60,000 nucleotides of DNA, taken from NCBI GenBank assembly GCA_914767715.1, contig OU612067.1, positions 2,792,001 to 2,852,000 of the forward strand, read 5' to 3'. The DNA comes from Membranipora membranacea (Eukaryota > Bryozoa > Gymnolaemata > Cheilostomatida > Membraniporidae). Every line of letters begins with the position of its first letter. Within the stretch, counting starts at the first letter, position 1. Shown here piece by piece: positions 50,401 through 57,400 of this stretch. Made by a program: the position numbers and the translations under genes. The notes under the pieces were generated by a model. That model ran no database searches. It saw only the letters and a program-made list of their open reading frames with translations, and was not told the DNA's origin.

Positions 50401-50470
50401 GTATGGACTTTAGATCCTTATTAGCTGAGAGGGATATATCTAAAGAATTTGTCTTCAGAAGATGTTTCAT
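20664..50470 (-). CDS. Large multi-domain protein: propeller, helical, RCC1 repeats, RING-like end (~28 exons)
   Basis: One reading frame can be followed through about 24 phase-compatible exons from the ATG at 50470 to about 33.1 kb, and four further exons end at a stop at 20664. At least ~1500 residues are accounted for. The two halves are joined across an ~8.7-kb gap where at least one linking exon is unresolved, because the phase of the exon ending near 33149 is uncertain. Two separate genes therefore remain possible. There is no signal peptide or membrane helix. Propeller + alpha-solenoid + RING-like end resembles endosomal tethering subunits such as Vps8/Vps41; RCC1 repeats within a solenoid are not part of those families as I know them. 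I cannot name an orthologue. Blocks are described in separate entries. Confidence 0.75.
21242..21359. mobile_element. Palindromic MITE (~118 bp)
   Basis: The ends GAACATGTTTGTTCCCTCTG and the complement of CAGAGAGAAAAAACTTGTTC form an imperfect hairpin with a CTCTGTGGTGGCG core stem. It lies in the intron between the last two exons of the large gene and directly abuts a decayed copy of the CCTGGGGGGTC MITE. Confidence 0.65.
21390..21602. mobile_element. CCTGGGGGGTC MITE family, decayed copy
   Basis: Shares with the copies at 49672 and 53571 the series TCACATCGCTCAAAA, TCGCTCAGAATGTA, GAGTGAGTGATTTGGGAACG and GACCCTAGCAGGTATCGCTT. It ends in TTGAAAGACCCCTC. The left terminus is lost or merged with the neighbouring palindrome. 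Confidence 0.6.
22606..23090 (-). mobile_element. LINE reverse-transcriptase C-terminal fragment
   Basis: The minus-strand frame is open from about 23090 to the stop at 22606 and encodes a LINE ORF2 tail: SGVPQRLLTRLYLTCIRPRM, KYGSVAWF, then QLEKLSLKII and ERTALLNIIPLDEYID. This type differs from the one at 1822-2250, so at least two LINE lineages are present. The RT active site is absent. The fragment sits in sense orientation inside an intron of the large gene. Confidence 0.85.
24421..26054. other. Intronic region with the presumed promoter of the first nested gene
   Basis: No exon of the large gene is recognisable. At about 25653 there is an ATTGG box, at about 25675 a TATA-like TTATAATATATA, and at 25809 a good plus-strand 5' splice site (AAAGA|GTAAGT) paired with an acceptor CTGCAG at 26031-26033. 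This suggests an untranslated first exon for the gene at 26055. A short upstream ATG at about 25794 would open a small frame overlapping that gene's start. A G11 run is at 24960-24970. Confidence 0.4.
26055..27569 (+). CDS. Single-pass membrane protein A with G-x-Y-V repeats (504 aa)
   Basis: Uninterrupted frame from the first ATG (26055). A short N-terminal region (about 42 aa) has sequons NST, NTT and NIS. One hydrophobic helix follows (about residues 43-63, SSVLGIVLFIAVIAAL), then a basic stop-transfer stretch and a ~440-aa cytoplasmic tail; there is no cleaved signal, so it is a type III membrane protein by inference. The tail has four copies of a repeat near residues 246, 298, 343 and 429: PGLYVRDPRLVD, PGIYVHGAQVVD, VAVYVTNAYHLD, TGVYVVDAEYIR. 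It also has Y-x-N sites (YENL, YENQ, YGNI) and the block DYEFISGPM shared with protein B. No kinase or other enzyme domain is present. AATAAA lies at 27830. I do not recognise the family. It lies in an intron of the antisense large gene. Confidence 0.8.
   Translation: MGLKMVVIEDLKTRRSVVYTNSTPQVNSKKGNTTTNISQYKEFLAVSSVLGIVLFIAVIAALGKKLHNRLKTGKDSKTQAQRHNNQNAGSYSEDSMGSVASSLESISEDADVRHEGMEPVLTEDGQVMSHDFVTPSEDYGDIPLYSNRNLLRLKKPTAGYENLPKVYNHTNNNEVTEEESEDYEFISGPMLFKRVSSAPCNLKQYTARERYQPYENQDVVDSQTSTDIYFAEESNLESSLNCIAPGLYVRDPRLVDETVIYGNISDFCKTLPSKLGQKTRQEQYKALQASTLPPTVCPGIYVHGAQVVDLTDTEDQKTEQLDSDQITNTPPLPCLSSCSQPDVAVYVTNAYHLDGGKRFSRTMSHEPETNNKLDSLQSRIDFCPKSLSSSLPANTPPHFKSETCLQCQRSLNTAKGLPISLSKRLCPQCTGVYVVDAEYIRLDEGSKPDKVIAPRVQHNSAPSQVSHPNSDKLAIAERSKILSKPIPKPRRTSMPKQIIYQNEA
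28365..28649 (-). CDS. Possible small orphan ORF (94 aa)
   Basis: ATG to stop, 94 codons, lying between the two nested membrane-protein genes and in the same strand sense as the large gene. The product contains YKYVIENTVYNNV and ends AEIRVFY. There is no signal peptide, membrane helix or recognised motif. It could be an exon of the large gene, a small independent gene, or chance; an open frame of this length can occur by chance in 60 kb. Confidence 0.2.
   Translation of the reverse strand: MKPDVLPEIPCKQNTRDYKYVIENTVYNNVNKLPVLYNLINTEVIHRLVIINDDSGWNYHRLTESTNRSPCTKDPRYSLIVIAYTDEAEIRVFY
28802..28962. repeat. Tandem repeat, 7 x 23 bp
   Basis: Seven identical units with core CACTCTACCTGGGAATAT separated by AAATA. 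No mismatch was seen between units, which implies very recent expansion or homogenisation. Confidence 0.95.
29379..29408. repeat. (TA)n microsatellite
   Basis: About 12 TA dinucleotides followed by an interrupted TAATATATA end. Confidence 0.9.
30562..32418 (+). CDS. Single-pass membrane protein B with G-x-Y-V repeats (618 aa)
   Basis: Intronless frame from the ATG at 30562. The N-terminal ~55 residues are Thr-rich with sequons NKS, NTT, NVT and NGS. A hydrophobic helix follows (about residues 57-76, FLMIFGSIFLLLVIAVLC), then basic KLYRKHRSKRH and a ~540-aa tail. The tail has seven repeats near residues 288, 315, 375, 461, 491, 515 and 569: AGIYVRDAKLAL, LGLYIRGAREVG, PGLYVHDDAQIVD, YGVYVTDPQTVE, HGIYVQNPQTAD, KGIYVYNPQTAK, TGKYVRGVQLAA. 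Y-x-N sites (YENC, YDNV, YDNN) and DFEFISAPM are shared with A, so the two are paralogues by duplication. Signalling through SH2 adaptors is possible but unproven. AATAAA is at about 32603. No known domain is visible. Confidence 0.85.
   Translation: MTTAAPLLRLDLKMDNKSDTTTTTTTNTTMETPKKENVTDSNGSIGNYDDLIADGKGFLMIFGSIFLLLVIAVLCSKLYRKHRSKRHTHQRQNSTAGADIENQHHNESAPTVLQRDSEIYLNLETKGSSSKRVSEFPDTPDFEFISAPMTRPRQTKPSTTEEPISDTSKNECENPVSYENCGRRVSSGSIYSTIHVSSQSNTSGETEITSHAQVERSVVQSPSVRCSNCDSEMTDRSSQRSDHYDNVDQYASEFERDLDGVDGVNAIADDNLVNDAKNGLPICADAKAGIYVRDAKLALINDSTVNRWGSPPAVKLGLYIRGAREVGESEETNTNHSRYQNKEINTYSDNHRDTYFYCDVQPGRDKSKSEQACVSPGLYVHDDAQIVDNESPIYDNNDGRYSHATEPFKTLPFQTQAHVDKSKRLNSTGELIDNIHPKQYSKLSNTLPNNHGSHARHEMIYGVYVTDPQTVEDTDALPVADNPKQDNSLHPHGIYVQNPQTADYKPTTDDSDAPKGIYVYNPQTAKYLTDTIVPSPKTNSDRAQQRESSHYDYCDSRDMEDWLQTPVSTGKYVRGVQLAASDCNDNTVSHIGPLHGLGLGTNCAQSDKERIYFLDSHE
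32419..33148. other. 3' flank of gene B
   Basis: Holds the gene B 3' UTR and poly(A) signal, and a short CACTAAACTG/CACGTAACTG tandem near 33115-33148 where the last tentative RCC1-block exon of the large gene ends. No other gene is supported. Confidence 0.4.
33149..42055 (-). CDS. Large gene, block 3: RCC1-type repeat exons
   Basis: Exons (minus): 42055-41940, 41706-41577, 41041-40890, 40421-40271, 39825-39691, 37354-37151, 34425-34183, 33530-33323, and tentatively 33275 to about 33149. The repeats show the RCC1 blade pattern: LFTWGSK, VSCGDKHLMLLCADG, LYGYGSSQYGQVGAG, ITCGRYHTLAINKHG, LYSWGWGLFGQLGHGD, VAAGHAHSLALTSEG, IYAFGSNTFGQ, GEVLVWG, VACGASTALFLTSGG, LLQSWGKNVYGQLGLAL. About seven blades fit a complete propeller. 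RCC1 propellers act as exchange factors or as binding platforms; the function here is unknown. The last exon is reached across a 47-nt intron (33322-33276). Confidence 0.85.
33982..34021. repeat. Tandem duplication of 20 bp
   Basis: ATTACAGCAGGACACGAGCC occurs twice head to tail inside an intron of the large gene. Confidence 0.9.
34595..34682. repeat. Degenerate CAGACATAGCCTG minisatellite
   Basis: Imperfect repeats of CAGTCAGACATAGCCTGACATAG-type units (about 10-20 bp) lie in an intron of the large gene. Confidence 0.6.
34871..35743. mobile_element. Non-autonomous hAT transposon with intact 8-bp TSD
   Basis: An 873-bp element is flanked by identical 8-bp direct repeats CTCTAGAT (34863-34870 and 35744-35751), the hAT hallmark. 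The left end reads CAGCTGTGGGCAACCTGCGG. The right end, reversed, reads CATAGGTGGGCAACCTTTTT. Both then run into GGCC/TTTTT tracts typical of hAT (Charlie-like) termini. Internally there is a duplicated TTTCCCCTTG...TTTGCTCAA segment and no intact transposase frame. It is inserted in the intron between two RCC1-block exons. Confidence 0.85.
36115..36178 (+). repeat. (GGGA)16, potential G-quadruplex
   Basis: Sixteen perfect GGGA units. Every four G-triplets can form a G-quadruplex on the plus strand; the transcribed RNA of the large gene would carry TCCC repeats instead. Confidence 0.95.
38509..38533. repeat. Short palindrome, TAGCCTGTCT family
   Basis: TAGCCTGTCTTG followed by CAAGACATGCTA, a near-perfect 25-base palindrome with one mismatched pair, in an intron of the large gene. 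Confidence 0.7.
42130..42350. mobile_element. CCTGGGGGGTC MITE family, decayed copy
   Basis: Starts near GTCTGAGGGGCTTTCAACCA and shares CAGCCAAAATC, CTACTGGGGTCTTG, CAAATCGCTC, GATGGATCTATATACATTCT and GAGCGATAATTTTGAGCAAT with the 49672 copy. The right terminus is degraded. It sits in an intron of the large gene. Confidence 0.65.
42374..42398. repeat. Short palindrome CATAGACTTA family, copy 2
   Basis: Arms CATAGACTTAA / TTAAGTCTATG around a 3-base centre. It is related to 8666-8689. Confidence 0.7.
42960..45707 (-). CDS. Large gene, block 2: alpha-helical (solenoid-like) exons
   Basis: Exons (minus): 45707-45527, 45264-45062, 44697-44601, 44260-44137, 43756-43518, 43139-42960; about residues 400-740. 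Composition and heptad spacing are helical: LARVTHIDILDLCVQSAEYH, LEKALDCLAYSK, LNTAMKLLCEQGAVSLLIQV, LYLFYVKLLLELS. This resembles the clathrin/HEAT-like helical hairpins that follow the propeller in trafficking proteins. No catalytic motif is seen. All phases are consistent with blocks 1 and 3. Confidence 0.7.
45908..50470 (-). CDS. Large gene, block 1: N-terminal beta-propeller-like exons
   Basis: Exons (minus): 50470-50344, 49425-49247, 48952-48830, 48545-48423, 47813-47699, 47466-47297, 47073-46909, 46517-46435, 46021-45908; about 400 residues. Phases agree at every junction. The sequence has the beta-strand/turn rhythm of a WD40-like propeller: NGKLQLWS, LGCMLLAATSRYINIIPF, DIAIIGTDKGELVFVNI, and later RLIFSASSNQHVLVLANH. 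WD signatures are degenerate, so the blade count is uncertain. The ATG at 50470 is the first in the frame and lies just downstream of a GC box and three CCAAT boxes, which supports it as the gene's start. Confidence 0.75.
49672..49935. mobile_element. CCTGGGGGGTC MITE family, complete copy
   Basis: A 264-bp element whose ends are perfect inverted copies starting CCTGGGGGGTCTTTCAATTA. The interior is rich in GAGTGAGCGATTTGGGA-type repeats in both orientations, so the whole element can fold into a long hairpin. It has no coding capacity. It lies in the first intron of the large gene. Confidence 0.85.
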
Positions 50471-50550
50471 GTTGACCAAAGTCCACTACCTGACCAGCCT
50501 CAGACGTCTTCTCCCACTCACTTACAGTTTTGTTTTTCTTGTCATGTGTG

Positions 50551-50640
50551 TGGGCGGAGTTATCATTGCAAAATCACATGATTGGATAGACCTTGAAATT
50601 GTGCAATCTGATTGGACTAATATTATTGTCATTTGATTGG
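50551..50640 (-). promoter_or_regulatory. Promoter of the large gene: GC box and three CCAAT boxes
   Basis: Reading toward the large gene's ATG (50470) there are CCAAT boxes at about 50640, 50615 and 50585 (seen on the plus strand as ATTGG, spaced 25 and 30 bp) and a GC box (plus-strand GGGCGG at about 50552). This is a standard TATA-less housekeeping promoter 80-170 bp upstream of the start codon. The region may be shared with SVIP, whose ATG is about 0.8 kb away on the other strand. Confidence 0.6.
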
Positions 50641-51285
50641 AGGAATTGAAATGTCAAGGTCTCAAAAATGCCAAATTCAGCAATACATTTTAGTAGGGAG
50701 GTCTCAGACATTCTCCATAATTTGAATCAGTTTCTTTGCTATATTTGGAACTGTTGAATCTTACAGAATTGTACCACTTCCACATTGTCATTACTGACTG
50801 AGGTTAAGATTTACAGGCCATGATGCAAACCCTAGTGTCAATATTTACCTTAAGAGTTTGCCCTCACATGTCTGCTACTTGCCCACTTACCATCAATGTT
50901 CAAAAAGAAGACTGGAGAGTCTTTATAGGCTCAAAACTTAAATGTGTTTTTTTATTGAAAATTCTTTCAACACACACAAATCAATCATTGGCTAGCTGAC
51001 CATATGGGCCTACTCGTAGGGCTTGCAAATCTGTCTTTTGCCTAAGTCAAGTACCACCTGTATTGGGTGCTTTATACTGTATATAGGCTAAAATTAGGCT
51101 TGCAAGATCAAGAGATCCAAGCTAAGTATAGTATGTGCCCAAGCTGATAGGATAATCTCCTGTCAACTGGGTGAGAACATTTGGGAAGTTCTCACATCTC
51201 CCTCTGCTATATTTAATTCAAGATAATGATGGCATTATCACTGCATTCAACTATGTCCATAGGTGATTGAGGATACGTTGAGGAC

Positions 51286-52387
51286 ATGGGTTGCTGTTTC
51301 GGTTCCTACGAGTATGATGATGATTACAGAGGTGGGACAGATTACTCCCATCACAACAGACAGAGGCAACACAACCAGCACTATGTACAAGATGAGTCTG
51401 CGGTAGGTGCCCCCCTCTCACTCCTGTCCTGATGTATAAGTGACAAATATAGATCTATCATGATTCATAAGTAGTATATAATTACCAGTATGTAATTTTC
51501 AAATGGCACATCTTTGCCACACATTCTATGTACACTTTAAATTATTTTGTTGTTTTTGTTGTGTCGGTGGGGCACAGCACCACTTTTATTGTTCACAAAC
51601 TTAGGTAGCTCCAACCATCTCTATTGTTAATGCATTCAAGTGGCATTATGTCTATTTCCAATGAAAGTTTATGTAGTGCTTTTCATATATACATTGGTCA
51701 AACTTCATTAACCAAACTACCAAACCAAACTCATAATCCAAGGAAAATATGATGACATCCTACTTATCCTTCATCCGAGTTTAATTAAATGTTATCCAAC
51801 AAAAATTGTAATCATTATTACTCTTCCAGCAGCGATGGGCCCACATATTCTGACTACTTGTGCACACCGCATAACGCTCAGATCAATTATATCTTATACA
51901 GGAAGAAAAAAGGGAAAAAGCTCGCTTAGCTGCTGAGAAACGATTGGCTGCTAATCAAACAAGAGGGACAGGGCATCCTACCACCCTGGAAGCTAGGCAA
52001 AAGAGACTTGAAGAACAAGAACGTCAGGCTATAGTATCAGGTCGAGCAAATCAAAGAGGAAATCTTACTGTAAGTAAAATAGATGCCTGTCAGCCATGTA
52101 TTGGGATTGTACTGTCCGTCTTCGTTCAATGGTGAATGTAGCTAATATCTTAATCACGTTATGAACATTTATATAACTGAAATAAAATGATAAACCATCA
52201 ACCACAAAAAATTCTAATACATCTCTGTCTGTTATACAAGCTACCTGCTCAACTGTTTTACTATGGGTAGTATTCTTAATACCCAAGGGCCGTTATAAAT
52301 GTAATGCAGAGAGCAAATACATTTATTGTTCATATCTCAATCTTGTGATTGATAAAATTTCTACAATTTCAGTGGCAAGCTGGATAA
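51286..52387 (+). CDS. SVIP: Small VCP/p97-interacting protein (SVIP), 3 exons, 99 aa
   Basis: Exons 51286-51402, 51902-52069 and 52373-52387, all phase 0. The protein starts MGCCFGSYE, a likely N-myristoylation signal (Gly2) with adjacent cysteines for palmitoylation. It then has KREKARLAAEKRLAANQ, matching the VCP-interacting motif (Arg/Leu-Ala-x-x-Arg helix), then a second charged helix (LEARQKRLEEQERQAI), and ends LTWQAG, like the short Trp-containing SVIP C-terminus. SVIP binds p97/VCP at ER and lysosomal membranes and inhibits ER-associated degradation. The protein is somewhat longer than human SVIP (77 aa) because of a Tyr/Asp/His/Gln-rich insert after the first residues. It is divergent from the large gene. 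Confidence 0.8.
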
Positions 52388-54430
52388 GCAGAACGTGACA
52401 AGCTTCCAACATTATCACTATTATGACTATCTTATATGAGGCTAAGAAAATCATTTATGTAACAGGGATTTATCACGACCATCATGTTTGTAAGTCATTG
52501 ACAAACTTTATTTATTCACTGAAAAGTTTTATAAATGTGTGAATATGCTATCCTATAAACTTCCGGTGTCATAATTAAGGAGTATTTTGTGTACCTATTC
52601 TTTTGCCATATTTTGTTCAGTGCTCAGGGTCCCTACTCTTTTGGGTCTGTGATCTGGTGGACATATTTTTATAATTATTATATATAAAGCGTTACAGGTC
52701 TGTCCCTTTTTTGAGATTTGAATTGGTTATTTTATTTATGCTGGCTAAAATAATACTGCATTGAAAGCAAGACGTATATTTGCCTTGACTCATACCCTTC
52801 TACACTGTATCATGTATCATGTATCATGTGATTTGTGTGATTCGTGTGAGTGGTAGATAGCGGATAGAGTGGTCGATCACATGTTAAGTTTTTTGCTGTG
52901 TCCGTACTATGGTGTTTGATACTCCTAAAAGCCTGTAACGAGCTTATTTTGTCACCCATATCAAACTCCTTTATGGCCAGACTTAGAATAACCCAGTATA
53001 ATAGTCTAGCTGACATCATGAGTGATGTTATTTCCTCATCATATGGTGTAAAGAGAAAAAGTCAACACAAAGTCGCACCTCTTTTGTGATATCTCAAATG
53101 CATAGCTTGTAGTCATTCATAAAAGCTAAGATCCTTGTGGGTTAGAGTCAACTTACATGCCGACTTCTTACAACGTTTCACTCTTAATTATGATGATTGT
53201 CTAAATTTGCTACATGAATCATTGTAGATAGTGCATAAGGCGGATTTGTGGTTAAAAAGGCTAATACATTTGTATGAATTTATTATATCTGTGGGTGAAT
53301 AGGATAGATGAATGGCTGTTTTCAATGTTTAATAAATTTATGTGGTACAGAACGCTCACTCAAACTAATGAGGGTGGAAATGACTTTGATACGACGCTAT
53401 TATCATGCTTATCTCTGATCGTCAGAGTCAGTGAACACAGTTACTGATACCTCTTGTAATAGTGTGAAATCTGCCTAGTACATTGGCTGTGTATCTGCTG
53501 CGATACTTTAAACTGAATGTCATGATCCAACTCCTTCAATGAACATTTGTGATTGAATTTGATTAAATTACCAGGGGGGTCTTTCAATTAGAAAAAAGCG
53601 ATGCTTTACTGAAGCAAGTTATCACATCGCTAAAAATTATCACATGCTTGGTTTTTCAATTCGACAAATTCGTTCCAAAATCGCTCACTCAGAATAGTTC
53701 CATCAACGACTGAGCGATTTGAAAGCGAGAGCCTAGCAGGTATCGATCGCTCACTGTTTCTAATTGAAAGACCCCCCAGGTTCAAGATCAAGATTTTTTT
53801 TTTATCCTTTTATCATTTTTTATCACTTTTAAGATCATGCTGATACTTATGTCACTATGCGATATCTTTTATTTGTCATTGACTTTGATCGGCAGTAATA
53901 AAGTATGTATATAAATTTCTCTTCTCATGCACCAAGGGCAGACAATAATATGTTACGTGACAATTATTGGGGGTTGTGTTTAAAAGCAATTCGTAATGTT
54001 TGGTCAAGTTTATAAATTGATGAATTTTCAACTTTATATGGAATCTGACCTAAAAAGGATGGTGCTGAAGCAATGAACAGTGCATATATATGTATATATA
54101 TATACACTATTTTATTTAGCAGACAGTATCATCTTCATCTGATCAGACACTTACCTTATTAGACACATTGGTCAAATATGAAATTTTGCTGCGCTGAAAA
54201 AATGAATGAAATTAAAGAAATGACACCTTTTGAATGTTAGATTAAGGTAACATAATGGAGATAGAATCATTTACTATCTTGACAATAATGTAATGTGGCA
54301 AGAAACCTTTAATTGTGGAATGTTTCTGACAAGACAACAATAATCACTGAGTCACTCTTTGAGTTTTGCATCGAGAGGTCACTTAATAGTACTTGTGGGA
54401 GCAGAGATGTCCTTCTAATAAGATGTATTG
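52388..54430. other. Intergenic region between SVIP and the SRCR receptor
   Basis: Contains a triple ATCATGTATC tandem near 52807-52829, the MITE at 53571-53780 and an AT microsatellite near 54086-54104. The 3' end of SVIP is not marked by a nearby AATAAA. No gene is seen. Confidence 0.4.
53571..53780. mobile_element. CCTGGGGGGTC MITE family, complete copy
   Basis: A 210-bp element with ends CCAGGGGGGTCTTTCAATTA and the complement of TAATTGAAAGACCCCCCAGG. The interior is similar to 49672-49935 but shorter and lacks some internal repeats. Confidence 0.85.
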
Positions 54431-57400
54431 ATGGAGAGGATGTTTGCCTTTATTCAATGTCTGTTACTTCAGGGTAAGAAAAGTTTTTATAGTCCCCAAT
54501 TTTTAACAGTTTGTAAATAATTCATAGAAAACAATCGAATCTTTGCTGATGGAACTTACAAACAGTAACTGGTAAAAAATCATCCTGCACTATTATATTT
54601 ATTTATATAATGATTTTAGCAATTGTTGTGAGGTCTATGTATGTGAAGTTAAATAACTCAGCTGAAACTGATGAGAATGGTACGATATCTGATGAGGGAA
54701 TGGACAGAGGCTCCCTCCTCATAAAAGGTAGATGTAATGACCCATGGGGTAGAATCTGCCATTATGGTGACGACATGGCAGCCATGAAGGCATGCCAGGC
54801 TATGGGCTATGTAGATGGAGGGTAAGCGATTTACTTTAATCGTGGTAGTCTATATCCATTGACTAATTAACCCTACTGTTAGGGTAGATAAAACTCATCA
54901 ATGTATTCAAGTCTGATGGTGACATTATATTTTAAGTGTTGTTCTCATTCTCTGCATGTAATTACTTAGTTAACCTCACTAAAAATGATGATTGCCGTTA
55001 CTAGAGAAATCTATAACTAATAATCTGGTGTCTCATATGCACACAGTACCTAGATTGATTATTAGATTTTAGCTGATTGATCAGATACACTGATTGGTCC
55101 ACTGCTTATGTTGATCACCACTAAACCCAAACTCAACATACTCAATTAATTTGTTCATCACGATACCTTTGGGACATTTTCTCTACATTTTTTCATCTGT
55201 CACAATTTTTTATGCCCATTCCTTGCTTAGTTGACCTATTTCCTGTTTAGCACGTAATGTCATGCGTGTTGCAATCATATCCCACACTGACCAATCACCT
55301 TCCTTCTCTCTACATTGCACTGACCATGAGGGGACATCAAGCTAATTTATAAACAGAGAATATAATAATATAATGCTTGTAGAGAATGGGTGAAATGGTC
55401 ACTTTATGGAAGTTTGAAGCTTTATCCTATATACTGGGAGAAGATCGAGTGTTCGGAGAGCTCATCAGATCTTGCTCACTGTAATATTTATGACTTGAAA
55501 ACCGACACGCTTATAGAAGGCGACAATATGTAAGTTTCTGTATTAGACATGAACTCTTACACGACTCATTTCCACAAAAACTCACTTTGACATTTATTAG
55601 ACTACAGTCGTGGTGGCCATTCTTGGAGCAAACTGAATAGTGCAGCAAAGAGGACAGTTAAGCTATTTAAAGGACGTTATACAGACGGCTAGGTCTAATC
55701 ATGTCAATGAAATAAGCCTTTGCAGACATTATATTCATCGTTAGACTTGAGTAATTGCTGCTATAGTTATATGCTAACTGAATACATATTAACGTACCTT
55801 GTACACTTATTGTAGATGGCCGAACACGGATCGTAATACAACTGACATGTGCGGTCGAGGATTTCCCCCATTTGATACGGCTGGTGTGCGCTGCTTTGGA
55901 CCTCAGAGACCTTCATTCGGTTCTGATCATTCATATAAGGACGGTGTGTAAACTTGTCACAGCTGCTCTTTTTCTGCTGCAGTGAAATTAAAATGTAAAA
56001 TTCAATATCATATGAGAAAAAAAACATTTCGCAATCCTAAAGCCTAACAATAACATGACAAAATGAGATGTCTTGAATCTATAATTGCGTTTTTTGTTTC
56101 TTGGCATTTTGCTTAGGAAAAAAAAAATTGTTCGATTCACATGTCAATAAACCTTAAATTGTCAAATATTTTTCCCGACTTCAGGAGACCATGTTCTAAT
56201 ACTAGTGAATCTCATACTACATTTATACATTAAAGAGTGATAAAGAGAGGACAACCTTAGCGCCTGAGAAAAGTTAAGAAGACTTTGCTTCCCAATAGAG
56301 TTAATGGTTTCAACTGTGTACAAAGGCTACACAGTGTATAATGTTGCCACAGTGCTCTTAATAGGGTCTTACTTAACCTGAGATCTTCAATATGATACCA
56401 AATATGGGGAGGCGCTACTAAAGCTTCAAACTATGCTGCACACCAAAAACATCACATCATTAAGCCGGCTCTAACGATTGAATGAGAATAAGGAAACAAT
56501 CCAATTTTATAAAAGACTTCTCCTCTTTTCAATCACAGCACTTAATAGGTCAGGTCACATGTTGTGCAGATGCATACGTAATGTTGTTTACTTTTACAGA
56601 TGTACATCGCATTGTTGAACTAGAGAGTGTAATCTCTAACGGCAGTCTCACTGCTAGGTTTGATATACCAGAGGAGCATCTGCTGCATGTGTCACCAAAC
56701 GCGAACCCAGTAATAGTAAATCATCACTATGAGGAGGGAGGGAACTGTGAGTGGTTTAACCAGCCGACGTCAGTACGCAACTGCAGCGAATCATCGACTA
56801 TAAGCTGGAATAGAGGCAGAGCTGGTGTTAGCGACGACACAGTTACTGTGACACTCACCATACCGTACAACGCAAGTATAGCTGCTACCAAGGAGTGGAG
56901 AATAAGAGCAAATGTACCGAGACATGACTGTGACCTTCCTCTGAGATACCTGCTGGTTATCGCTCCGCGTGAGTTTAGATAAACTTATTAGCAATTAAAC
57001 TGATCCAGATGAAAGCGTGCAGGTGTGGTTTAGGGTTTTCATTTTTAGTTTTAGTGCTTATTTGCTTGGGTCTCTGTAGTGGCAGTTCAGTAATAGAATT
57101 CCCTCCTGATGAATAAGGGCGCAATGATGTGGTGAGTAAGCTGTAAGATAAGATAGTAAGTAAGATAAGCAAAGACAGCCTATAAAAGCCGATTTGTAAA
57201 GGAAAACTAAGTGATATCCCATTATGCAAATTTCCGGAATAACTTGCAGAGACGTACAACGATAACATTCAAGAATTTGGATTAATCTCCCTGTAAATTC
57301 CGAGATAAACTGCATTGTTAGAATGATGACCTCGTAATGACCTGTGTGCGTTCACTCTAGGTGTTCGACCTGCCCCTGTTACCAATGTGAGAGGTGCCAC

